Positions 18,080 through 25,283 of a stretch of DNA of 64,000 nucleotides are shown here, piece by piece (the first letter of the stretch is position 1; each line of letters opens with the position of its first letter). The position numbers were made by a program, and so were the translations under genes. Under the pieces are notes generated by a model. It was given only the letters and a program-made list of their open reading frames with translations. It was not told where the DNA came from and searched no databases. Origin of the DNA: Chlorogloeopsis sp. ULAP01 (lineage in GTDB: Bacteria; Cyanobacteriota; Cyanobacteriia; Cyanobacteriales; Nostocaceae); the NCBI RefSeq assembly GCF_030381805.1, contig NZ_JAUDRH010000012.1:124001-188000 (forward strand), read 5' to 3'.

Positions 18080-18235
18080 TTAGGGTGCGCTTTTGAGACA
18101 AAAACAGACTTTTACTGCACCCTAACTGATTAACGCACTTGTAGTTGTTAGGGTGCGCTTACAACCAAAATTTGGCTTCAACCGCACCCTAAGTGTGCTG
18201 CACCAAAGCACAAGTAGAAATTAGGGTGCGCTCAT
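18080..18235. repeat. TTAGGGTGCG hairpin repeats, two and a half copies
   Basis: TTAGGGTGCG occurs at 18080, 18148 and 18221. The first two copies are each closed by the inverted arm GCACCCTAA (18117-18125 and 18184-18192), giving two stem-loops of about 45 bp. The third lacks its right arm. This looks like a dispersed cyanobacterial intergenic hairpin repeat rather than a gene or a CRISPR array. Confidence 0.7.
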
Positions 18236-18666
18236 AACTGGAAATCTGCCTTTGACCGCTTCAAGAAGGAGATTCCAAATATCCAAAAGTTAAAGAATTT
18301 TTAATTAGAATTACTGATCCTCATAATTTCATTCAAGTGTAATGCCCCTACCAGACTACATCGACAACTCCCGCCACAACTCCAAACCATCCTTTAAACC
18401 TTAATTGAGGGTGAAAACCAAATAGTCCTCGATATGCTCAGGCTATCGCCCCCATCCAATTCTTATAGGAAACCCCAAGCGATCGCTCCCTATCTCCCTA
18501 TATCCCAGGTTCGGCTTGAAGGAGCCAGTGGAGACAACCAGCCGGCTGAAGCCGGGCGACGGCACAAAACGAGCAAGCGTGAATTAGTGTTTGCATCGCG
18601 ACCAAATGAAAATACCGCATCGTGGCAAGAAAAAATTAACTTCGATAGTAATTGATGATTTGATGA

Positions 18667-18852
18667 TTATCCAGCGATTTCCTTAATTTGAGCGCTAGTA
18701 AGTCTCAAATTCTCCCCACTGGGAAGATTTACCGTCAACTCAAATTTTGCATCCAAAGCGTATAGATAAGCGACAAACTCGTCCCAAGTGTGGGGATAGT
18801 TGCAATTTTCTGCCTGTTTTACCCATTTTTCATCTTTACTTTCTGTAAAACT
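18667..18852 (-). pseudogene. 5'-truncated gene fragment
   Basis: A minus-strand frame of about 60 codons ends at 18667 and reads with protein-like composition (DEKWVKQAENCNYPHTWDEF and then LTVNLPSGENLRLTSAQ). It has no start codon, and a stop precedes it just after the hairpin at 18866-18892. It looks like the C-terminal end of a small soluble protein whose front has been lost. Family not recognised. Confidence 0.4.
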
Positions 18853-18865
18853 AACTTAAAAAATA

Positions 18866-18892
18866 AAACCCCACGTGTGAGGTGGGGGGTTT
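18866..18892 (-). terminator. Terminator-like hairpin
   Basis: AAACCCCAC pairs with GTGGGGGGTTT across a short loop. On the minus strand it is followed by TTTTATTTTTTAAG, a good U-tract. No intact minus-strand gene now ends at it; it probably served the vanished upstream part of the cluster. Confidence 0.6.
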
Positions 18893-19110
18893 CTCTTGTT
18901 GGTACTAATGTACTATAAAGTGACGAAGTTGACAAGCGATTAGGGTAAAGATTGAAACCTGTAGGCGATCGCTGCCAGTAATAGTCGGATTTATGGTAAT
19001 GATTAGACAAAAATCACACTTATAGCTGCTCTAAATCACAATTTTCTATCTGGAAAATTACTATTCGAGTTTGAAGATATTTGTAGAAATTGAAAATTGA
19101 GGTAACGACA

Positions 19111-19221
19111 ATGACTTTTAATTTAACTGATGCCATTCAAGTTATTCTGATTGCTGCTGTCGCTAGCGTAGTGTTGTCTTCTGGTATTTACTGGACATTA
19201 CCTAAAGCTAAAAAGGCATGA
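19111..19221 (+). CDS. Small single-span membrane protein (36 aa)
   Basis: An ATG at 19111 opens 36 codons encoding one hydrophobic helix (about residues 8-30: AIQVILIAAVASVVLSSG) and a basic end (PKAKKA). A GAGG ribosome binding site lies eight bases upstream. Size and topology resemble the small subunits of cyanobacterial photosystems and cytochrome complexes, but I cannot match it to PsbX, PsbY, PsaX or PetN. It is isolated, with no co-directional neighbour. The ribosome binding site and clean topology favour a real gene. Confidence 0.5.
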   Translation: MTFNLTDAIQVILIAAVASVVLSSGIYWTLPKAKKA

Positions 19222-19440
19222 GGGAGTTATAGCATTACAAGAGCGATCGCTTATACATGAATGCGCGGTATAGTCCCAGACTCTCTTCCTAGTCACTTCT
19301 ACACGAGAGTGGCGTGTTGTGGTGTAGCTTGAAATATGGTTAGCAAACGCTACTTGCATTTCCAATATGAATATCAGGATAAATAAGCTGCTAAAGCCGT
19401 AGATGAGGATGTAGAGAATTGCGTCTAGTATCTCTTGCAT
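19198..19440 (-). CDS. Possible small membrane protein (80 aa), doubtful
   Basis: An ATG at 19440 begins a strongly hydrophobic helix (ILYILIYGFSSLFILIFILE), but the remaining 45 residues are Arg/Ser/Cys-rich and look non-coding. The end overlaps the plus-strand small gene at 19111-19221. There is no clear ribosome binding site. It could be a short membrane gene whose frame has been altered, or chance. Confidence 0.25.
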   Translation of the reverse strand: MQEILDAILYILIYGFSSLFILIFILEMQVAFANHISSYTTTRHSRVEVTRKRVWDYTAHSCISDRSCNAITPSCLFSFR

Positions 19441-19679
19441 TGTTTTAAATTTATGTTTTGATATGACTAATAACTAGTAATTTTGAAGCAAGTGAATGAT
19501 ATGAATGCTTTACGGGATTTTTTCTAGTTGTAATCTTGAAGATACTTTGATTTTTTGATATCAAATAAAAGTGGTTTGATTTTACTCCAACCACTTGATA
19601 ATAAATTCAGAAATTGATAGGATATGCCTGTGTTTGTTTGCTTATTTTATTAGGGCTTATGCTCCTAGTTGTGGTTTAT

Positions 19680-20270
19680 TTATTTACGATTTATTTTTCC
19701 ACCTGATTGGACTTTAAACCGTACCTGCTTACCGATAGTTATCTCAGCAACATTGCTGACATCTTTACCAGATTTGTAGGCTTCGAGGATTGCTTGATTA
19801 TTAGCTTGGTACTTGATAGTTCTAAACTCCGAAGGAAAATCTTCATCATCTACTTCTACTAATAAATTAGCTACTTTAGGCGGGTTGTCCCTAATTTCAA
19901 TTACCCTTTCCTTGCCAATATTTTTATCAGAGATAAGACCTTTCTCGTGCAACCAAATAAGGGTACGTTTGATTTGCGATAACTGGGTTTTTCGACGCTT
20001 GATTATCTGGTCGTGGAGTTCTACTACCCGTGCTTTCCTCTCTTCCCATACCTCTAGGTCAAGATTTAACTGGTCAACTACCCAAGCGATCGCATCGATT
20101 TTGGTTTCGATGCTATCCTGAACAGCCATAAGGTTTTGTACGAGTTGTTCGATTAAACCCTCTTCTTGTGACTGTGTAGCCTCTTCAATTTGAAACCACA
20201 GTTTAGCAGCATCGAGGGAAAGTTCTTTGAGGGTAAGCTGGTTGATTTCTTTTTCAATTGCTTGAGTCAT
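19680..20270 (-). CDS. Siphovirus Gp157-like protein (196 aa)
   Basis: The pattern fits the phage Gp157 family. A helical N-terminal two-thirds contains the core motif IETKIDAIAWVVDQLN (about residues 52-67), with basic coiled-coil residues after it (ERKARVVELHDQIIKRRK). A C-terminal part follows with PPKVANLLVEVDDEDFPSEF and a closing strand IGKQVRFKVQSGGKI. The family is phage- or prophage-borne and has been linked to phage resistance in streptococci; the molecular role is unclear. The start at 20270 lies close to a strong hairpin at 20295-20322. It marks phage-derived material in this region. Confidence 0.7.
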   Translation of the reverse strand: MTQAIEKEINQLTLKELSLDAAKLWFQIEEATQSQEEGLIEQLVQNLMAVQDSIETKIDAIAWVVDQLNLDLEVWEERKARVVELHDQIIKRRKTQLSQIKRTLIWLHEKGLISDKNIGKERVIEIRDNPPKVANLLVEVDDEDFPSEFRTIKYQANNQAILEAYKSGKDVSNVAEITIGKQVRFKVQSGGKINRK

Positions 20271-20294
20271 TTGTTTTACTCCTATTTATGGGAA

Positions 20295-20322
20295 AACCAG
20301 CAGTGGTGGAATACTGCTGGTT
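20295..20322. other. Perfect 9-bp stem-loop upstream of the Gp157-like gene
   Basis: AACCAGCAG pairs exactly with CTGCTGGTT around a 10-nt loop, 25 bp upstream of the Gp157-like start. There is no U-tract on either strand, so it is more likely a 5' leader structure or operator than a terminator. Confidence 0.45.
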
Positions 20323-20417
20323 CAAAGAGAGAATAGATGGTGGTGAGAGAATTTGAAATTGTTAGCTAGCCGCGACAGAAGCCACATCTCACCTGACGGA
20401 GGTGTGTGGAGTCGTCA

Positions 20418-20567
20418 CTAGTTGTATCTCATATGGTAGTAGTTAGCCGTTTCGTAAGCCTTAGCTGCTTGGAGTTCGAGATACTCAAGTTCTTGGGGAC
20501 TAATAATTTGCGTTTGCTGCTGTTTTGGTTTTTTGGTAAATGGTTTAGAATTAACTACAGTATTCAT
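20418..20567 (-). CDS. Hypothetical small protein (49 aa)
   Basis: I chose the ATG at 20567 because a GAAGG ribosome binding site lies seven bases upstream; a GTG 14 codons earlier is in frame. The product is basic at the front (SKPFTKKPKQQQ) and then has a helical segment SPQELEYLELQAAKAYETAN. No family is recognised. It lies between the AIPR-like and Gp157-like genes on the same strand and may be co-transcribed with the latter. Confidence 0.4.
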   Translation of the reverse strand: MNTVVNSKPFTKKPKQQQTQIISPQELEYLELQAAKAYETANYYHMRYN

Positions 20568-20628
20568 TGCACAACCTTCATTTAGAGCATGAAAGCTGTG
20601 CGATAGCACTTGTGCTGTTGTTTGAATA

Positions 20629-20662
20629 AAAAGGGAGAATGATGATTTGTCATTCCCCTTTT
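20629..20662 (-). terminator. Terminator after the AIPR-like gene
   Basis: AAAAGGGGAATGA on the minus strand pairs with TCATTCTCCCTTTT (one bulge) across a 7-nt loop, followed by TTATTC. It starts 40 bp after the stop of the AIPR-like gene. Confidence 0.7.
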
Positions 20663-20701
20663 AAATACTAAACTAATAGGAGAGTTGACTACTAAAACTG
20701 G

Positions 20702-21937
20702 TTAAGACGTCAATACTAATTTTGGTTTTGATTTATCGTTTATATTAGACTTAGAATTAATAATTTTTCTATACAAATTGTTCAGGTAGAGCGACGCACA
20801 GGTGTATAGATTTTCCCAAATTTCTTGATTACGGTTGATTTCAACTCCTAAAGACTTGCCAGCAACATATTCCTTTTTTAGATATTCGCAGAAGTGTTTC
20901 TCCCAGAGGTGTTTGATTAGCCCTTCTGAAAATTCCTCAAAGGGCATAATCCATTGATATTCCTTGTCTAGAAATACTCTAAATGCAGCTACTACTGGTA
21001 GGGCTAAATCTCCGGGTGCACCAAATCCAAAGGAGTATTTACTATCGGGGAGAAGAGTATTTTTTTTAGTGTCAATGCTAGCTAAATTGTTTACCCCTTT
21101 GCGGCGGGGGTTTCTCAGATATTCGTCAATGATTGTGTAAAGGCGTTGTTCAATCCACAGGGCAGATGTTAGTAGGTGTAACAGGCGGTTAATCCTTTCC
21201 TTTTCTGTTTCGTTGATCTCACTGGGTGTTTTTAAACTGGTTGGGTGTTTTCCTCGTCTTTTGTCACTATCTCCGTTGTAGCGATTGCAGTCCAAACAGT
21301 TAAGCAGCTTGAGGATGTGACCTATTGAGCAATGGGCATTTTTTGGTATTCCGCTTTGGTTTTGGTAGTAGCGAATGCGAAATTTTCTTTTTTCTTTTGA
21401 TTCTAACTGGGCTATATATGTTTTGATGAAATCATAATCGCCGCAAGTGTTGATGCGCGAACTGGCATCGACTGGGGCGTTGGTATTGGCAGCGAGGGCA
21501 ATATCTCTTACTTCTTTTTCGGTTAACCCGACGTGGATTGTTACTTTAACTCGTACCTTTTCTAGGTTGTATTTATAGGCTTGAGCTTTGCTAAACATCG
21601 CTACACTGTTACCACCGTTAGCTATACCGTAGTGGCTGTATCCCTCACACTCCTCTAGGATTTCGATTTCTAACTCGCCTTTGGCTACTTCTGTTACTTT
21701 GTGTGCGGATATAATTATGCCACTATGTTTCTCTACAAACTTCTCTGGCGCTACAAATAAGCTATCAAGGATTTGCTTGCAAATCGAACTATTTGGGTTG
21801 GGTTCTCTGACGTTAGCTGATAGTGGTAAGTCACATGGGAAATTTGCAACCTGCGCTATACCTACTATGTATTTGGTTTTTGGCGTGCTTATAAGTTCGG
21901 TATGGTTATCTACCAGTAGTTTGTAGATTTTGGGCAT
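20702..21937 (-). CDS. AIPR-like (abortive infection phage resistance family) protein (411 aa)
   Basis: The first half follows the AIPR layout. An N-x-R segment (ANVREPNPNSSICKQILDSL) is followed by PEKFVEKHSGIIISAHKV, then by the NGG-containing stretch GIANGGNSVAMF near residue 135, and then by EKEVRDIALAANTNAPVDAS, which recalls the iA-x-atN-x(2)-n-V motif of that family. The second half is helical with a basic patch (RRGKHPTSLK). AIPR proteins are associated with phage resistance, but their biochemistry is not settled. It has its own terminator and no obvious partner. The call is by pattern; a ParB/DGQHR-like relative is an alternative. Confidence 0.5.
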   Translation of the reverse strand: MPKIYKLLVDNHTELISTPKTKYIVGIAQVANFPCDLPLSANVREPNPNSSICKQILDSLFVAPEKFVEKHSGIIISAHKVTEVAKGELEIEILEECEGYSHYGIANGGNSVAMFSKAQAYKYNLEKVRVKVTIHVGLTEKEVRDIALAANTNAPVDASSRINTCGDYDFIKTYIAQLESKEKRKFRIRYYQNQSGIPKNAHCSIGHILKLLNCLDCNRYNGDSDKRRGKHPTSLKTPSEINETEKERINRLLHLLTSALWIEQRLYTIIDEYLRNPRRKGVNNLASIDTKKNTLLPDSKYSFGFGAPGDLALPVVAAFRVFLDKEYQWIMPFEEFSEGLIKHLWEKHFCEYLKKEYVAGKSLGVEINRNQEIWENLYTCASLYLNNLYRKIINSKSNINDKSKPKLVLTS

Positions 21938-22099
21938 AACAGCTTTTTTCTTATTAGGTTTAGACTGCTTGCCTTACTTTTACCATGAAAACATTGACAT
22001 CCCTGCTATTAGAAACTCAAAAGCCTCCCCCTTTCCTTGAGAGCGCCTTTCATTTAGTTTGATGCCATTTGATGCCATTGGTTGCGTCTTGATTAATTA

Positions 22100-22225
22100 T
22101 TAACTGTGGGTGGTAAGAGCCATAGGAGCGACTTCACCCGACACCAGATCTAAGGGGAAATTGTGAGCATTACGCTCGTGCATTACGCGGGAGCTGATTC
22201 CAAGGGAATTTGTCGCACTAAGAAT
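22100..22225 (-). pseudogene. psbA: Remnant of the 3' end of psbA (photosystem II D1)
   Basis: The minus strand reads RVMHERNAHNFPLDLVSGEV and then APMALTTHS before a TAA at 22100. MHERNAHNFPLDL is the diagnostic C-terminal segment of D1, here with an altered mature tail. The residues before it (LGISSR) are not D1, and there is no start, so this is a fragment of about 35 codons rather than a gene. The region 21938-22363 holds nothing else I can support. Confidence 0.85.
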
Positions 22226-22363
22226 CCTTCAAGCTGGAAGATGTGCATCTTGCTACGCACCATCTGCTAGTTTGGGGGTTTCACGCTTTATTCTTAGGTA
22301 AACTAATTTTCATTTGATTTGGTAGGAATCTTTGCTACTTTAGAGTAAAAAGGAAGAAAAGAT

Positions 22364-22618
22364 ATGCCTAACGTTGAAAAAATTAGTGTTGCCTTGACGC
22401 CAGAAATGGCTGCTTTTGTCCGTGATGCTGTGGAATCTGGTGAATACGCCAGCAGCAGTGAAGTTATCCGCGAAGCACTGCGCGACTGGAAGCAGAAACG
22501 CTTGCTTCAGTTACAGAATGTTGATGAGTTGCGTCGCCTTTGGCAGGAGGGCATTGATAGTGGATCTGGGCAGTATGGCAGTATTGATGCCATTAAGCAA
22601 GAAGCACGCAGGCGCTAA
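22364..22618 (+). CDS. parD: ParD-family antitoxin, orphan (84 aa)
   Basis: A ribbon-helix-helix antitoxin: the N-terminal strand EKISVALTPEMAAFV is followed by SGEYASSSEVIREALRDW, the hallmark of ParD/CC2985-type proteins, and a helical tail that would bind ParE. An AGGAAGAAAAG ribosome binding site precedes the ATG. In normal modules parE begins within a few bases of the parD stop. Here the next 260 bp contain no ParE-like frame, so the toxin seems lost or the antitoxin is solitary. Autoregulation through DNA binding is expected from the family. Confidence 0.85.
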   Translation: MPNVEKISVALTPEMAAFVRDAVESGEYASSSEVIREALRDWKQKRLLQLQNVDELRRLWQEGIDSGSGQYGSIDAIKQEARRR

Positions 22619-22865
22619 AACGAAGCAAAGTAATCTGCTTACCTCCTGCCGTACCCTGCCAATGCCAAGCGGCGAAAAAACTGCCTAAACCAGTCGTGTG
22701 GCAATCGGATTCTCGAATTGTCCCATAATTCCCCTCATCCATGAGTGCCATCGCACTTCTTATGGGTACTTCCGCATCATCGCTCCCATCGGAATTTGTG
22801 TCATTATGTAACAATTTTGCAAAACAATGACAGTATGATGCCAAACCTTTTACAATCAACATATC

Positions 22866-22883
22866 GATATCAAAATTGATATC
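22866..22883. promoter_or_regulatory. 18-bp palindrome immediately before the start at 22886
   Basis: GATATCAA-AA-TTGATATC has 8-bp arms and ends three bases before the ATG at 22886, where it covers the ribosome binding site. A related GATATCGATGTC occurs inside the gene. It is a good candidate for an autorepressor operator. Confidence 0.6.
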
Positions 22884-22885
22884 AA

Positions 22886-23440
22886 ATGGCTGAACAAAAG
22901 TCCCCACCAAGTGAGATGATCCGCGTGCCCGTTCCACTAATTGGGGTGGTTCGGCGGCTATCCAAGCTACATCGGCAAGGGCATACAATTGCCTTGCTAC
23001 AAGCCTTAGAGGAATTACTAGGAGAATTTGATAGCAAAAATGATATCGATGTCACAGCAGGCAGTAAATCAGTCAAACAGCTAGAACAGAAGCTCTTGAA
23101 ACTCGAATCCCATCTTGCCGATCAAGGCTCCTCGATGGAAACAAAACTTGAAGCTATCACCAAAAAATTGGAGCTAATCGAACGGGCGATCGCTTCCGCT
23201 CGATTAGGCAATAACAAAGGGCGAAGACAAGCGTACCCATACCAACAAACACAAGTTGAGCTACAACCCAGGACAAACGAAAGTCTTGCCCGAAGACTCG
23301 GTGTTAGCCCCCAAGGTCTGGCCGCTGAAAGAGAAAACAACAGCGCCAAAGAATTTTTGAGTTGGTCGCGCAACCGCGATCCGATGAGTGTCGCTTGGGA
23401 ATGGAACGCTTCGGACAGACTATACCACCCCCAACGCTAA
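22886..23440 (+). CDS. Conserved cyanobacterial coiled-coil protein, possibly DNA-binding (184 aa)
   Basis: Function not recognised. The front (MIRVPVPLIGVVRRLSKLHR) looks like a short basic DNA-contacting or partner-binding element. Residues about 55-105 form a coiled coil (KQLEQKLLKLESHLADQG, TKLEAITKKLELIERA). The last part contains ARRLGVSPQGLAAERENN, which reads like a helix-turn-helix, and ends SWSRNRDPMSVAWEW. It faces the tyrosine recombinase convergently (about 130 bp between stops). An excision/recombination-accessory or regulatory role is plausible from context. The palindrome over its ribosome binding site suggests self-control. Confidence 0.6.
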   Translation: MAEQKSPPSEMIRVPVPLIGVVRRLSKLHRQGHTIALLQALEELLGEFDSKNDIDVTAGSKSVKQLEQKLLKLESHLADQGSSMETKLEAITKKLELIERAIASARLGNNKGRRQAYPYQQTQVELQPRTNESLARRLGVSPQGLAAERENNSAKEFLSWSRNRDPMSVAWEWNASDRLYHPQR

Positions 23441-23571
23441 AGGATGTCTCTCCAACACTCATCTTCTGGAAGCTTTATATATAGGGACTTCCAGCCATTC
23501 GTGCGCCATCGTGTCGCACCTAATTGAGAAAACTGTATGCTACACCAAAGAAATGTTGGCACTGCCATGCT

Positions 23572-24654
23572 TTACCTATGTTTGCTTTTTTTACGCAGTG
23601 CGTGAGAAGTCCCAACACGCCCGACATGGTGAATGTACTTTGCAGTTGTCGCCGGGGAAGCATGACCCAAATCTGCTTGCAAGTCAAAATCAGAAGCTCC
23701 ATTTTTTTTAGCCAGCGTTGCGTGAGTGTGGCGGAGAAAGTGGGCGCTGAACTTAATTCCCGCACAAGCAGAAATTTCCTCCATCATCAGTCGCAACCCG
23801 CGATCGCTTAAAGGTTTACCCCTATCCCGCCGGCTGGGACTGGGAAACACCGGCCGATCGTTGCCTGCATCCCCACGGTAATCCAGTAGCACCGCACTAG
23901 TTTCCGGATCGAGACTAATAGTTCTAGTTTTATTTCGTTTCCCCGTCACAGTTAACAACAGACAATCCCCATCCTCCCGAAACTGCCGCCAAAATAACCC
24001 CGGCGTAATTACGCGCTTACCATAATCAGAAGTTTGCCGGGCAATTTCTCCCGCCCTCACCCCACTGTAAAACATGAGAGTAAACAGCAGCCAATGCATC
24101 TTATTAGTGTTATGTTGCAAGTCTACTGCCATCGCCGCTTTTTCCAACTTAGCAATCTCGCGTTCCGAGAGAATGCGCTCTGCGAGCTTATCGTCCCACT
24201 GGATGCTTAAGTCCTTGCCCAAGTCGATAGCAAAATAACCAATAGAAGCTCTAGTACCCCATTCCCACAAACTTTTAATCGCTGCCGTGTACTTAGCCGC
24301 AGTATTTTTACTAATTCCATAAGTATTTTTCTTTCCCCGTACTGGCTTTTCATCTTTGAGCCAAGCCAGATAAGCGTGTAGATGGAATAACGTTACCATC
24401 CTCAAATCAGATATCCCAAACCGCGACAGCATATAATCGACAAGCTCATAACCAATTTGCCGATATGCCCGTCGCGTTTGGTCGCTTTTAATAGTGACAG
24501 AATGCACCCATAGCTCAATTAGCTGCTGTGTCGAATTAATTTTCTGGCGGTTGGGAAAATAATAATCTACAAGCGCAACACGAGCTTCATCAAGCGGTAG
24601 AGTCACTACCTCCACAGCAAGTGATTCCACGCTTTTGACGGGTAAATTTTCCAT
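23572..24654 (-). CDS. Tyrosine recombinase / phage-type integrase (360 aa)
   Basis: The catalytic domain is complete: Arg in YSGVRAGEIARQ, HFLRHTHATLA (H-x-L-R-H) and the nucleophile Tyr in LGHASPATTAKYIHHVG close to the C-terminus. An N-terminal SAM-like core-binding domain (about residues 35-150) precedes it. I use ATG 24654 as start; a TTG 30 codons upstream is in frame but adds a non-conserved stretch. It faces a plus-strand gene convergently and lies at the left edge of the defence island, so it may be the enzyme that moved the island or resolves plasmid dimers. No paired att sites were found by eye. Confidence 0.85.
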   Translation of the reverse strand: MENLPVKSVESLAVEVVTLPLDEARVALVDYYFPNRQKINSTQQLIELWVHSVTIKSDQTRRAYRQIGYELVDYMLSRFGISDLRMVTLFHLHAYLAWLKDEKPVRGKKNTYGISKNTAAKYTAAIKSLWEWGTRASIGYFAIDLGKDLSIQWDDKLAERILSEREIAKLEKAAMAVDLQHNTNKMHWLLFTLMFYSGVRAGEIARQTSDYGKRVITPGLFWRQFREDGDCLLLTVTGKRNKTRTISLDPETSAVLLDYRGDAGNDRPVFPSPSRRDRGKPLSDRGLRLMMEEISACAGIKFSAHFLRHTHATLAKKNGASDFDLQADLGHASPATTAKYIHHVGRVGTSHALRKKSKHR

Positions 24655-24805
24655 AATAAAATTCCCCAACCCCCACTGATAATTATGATGCCGAGAATGA
24701 CAATTCCCGGTATCTTTATAATAATTCTTTCCCAAGCACCACAAAATTACTCATTGAAAATAATCTATATCGTATATCCGCGGATATCCCGTGTGCGATA
24801 ATGGT

Positions 24806-24874
24806 AGTGGGGAAAGTTAGGGAAGTAGGGGGAGATAGGGAGGTAGGGGGAGATAGGGAGGTAGGGGGAGTTAG
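24806..24874. repeat. Purine-rich short tandem repeat (STRR type), left copy
   Basis: About 69 bp of GGGAGATAGGGAGGTAGG-type units repeat with an 18-bp period, just upstream of the four-helix-bundle gene. It is the approximate inverse complement of the CCCCTACT-rich block at 25341-25404 on the far side of that gene. Such purine-rich repeats are common in heterocystous cyanobacteria. Confidence 0.75.
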
Positions 24875-24896
24875 TAAATATTAGAACTCGAAGCAA

Positions 24897-25283
24897 ATGG
24901 TTAAAGAACTGGTTAGAAAGCATCAAGATTTAGAAATTTACAAGATGGCATTTGACACAGCGATGCAAATTTTTGAATTATCGAAAAAGTTTCCTGTGGA
25001 GGAAAGGTATTCGCTTACCGATCAAATTCGTCGCTCATCCCGTTCTGTGTGTGCGAATTTAGCTGAGGCGTGGAGGAAGCGTCGATATGAGGCAGCATTC
25101 GTCGCTAAATTGAATGACTGTGAAGCAGAAGCAGCCGAAACTCAAACCTGGATAGAGTTTAGTGTTAAATGTGGTTATTTGGATGTTGAGATTGGTCGAG
25201 AACTCTACGGAACCTATAACCAGATTTTGAGTGGATTAGTCAATATGATTAATCATTCTGAATCTTGGTTAATGAAACACTAA
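24897..25283 (+). CDS. Four-helix bundle protein of the S23 / 23S rRNA intervening-sequence family (128 aa)
   Basis: The whole protein fits the S23 family: ENLxxx-like start KHQDLEIYKMAFDTAMQIFE, FPVEERYSLTDQIRRSSRSV, ANLAEAWRKRRY and the closing helix YNQILSGLVNMINHSESWL. Members form pentameric four-helix bundles, first seen in intervening sequences of 23S rRNA genes. The related Avd protein serves diversity-generating retroelements, but no reverse transcriptase is visible here. The gene is enclosed between oppositely oriented purine/pyrimidine repeats, as if carried in as a unit. The ATG at 24897 has no strong ribosome binding site. Confidence 0.85.
   Translation: MVKELVRKHQDLEIYKMAFDTAMQIFELSKKFPVEERYSLTDQIRRSSRSVCANLAEAWRKRRYEAAFVAKLNDCEAEAAETQTWIEFSVKCGYLDVEIGRELYGTYNQILSGLVNMINHSESWLMKH

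Noticed and set aside
18080..18235. TTAGGGTGCG repeats considered as a CRISPR array
   Set aside because: Units are inverted hairpins, not direct repeats with unique spacers of constant length, and no cas genes are near.
18434..18655. Plus-strand frame of 73 codons with RLEGASGDNQPAEAGRR-like text that recalls the 3' end of some cyanobacterial TnpB genes
   Set aside because: The match is from memory and short, there is no ribosome binding site, and the first third reads like intergenic sequence. Not enough to call a transposase remnant.
24897..25283. S23/Avd-like four-helix protein considered as part of a diversity-generating retroelement
   Set aside because: No reverse transcriptase, template repeat or variable-repeat target gene is visible nearby.
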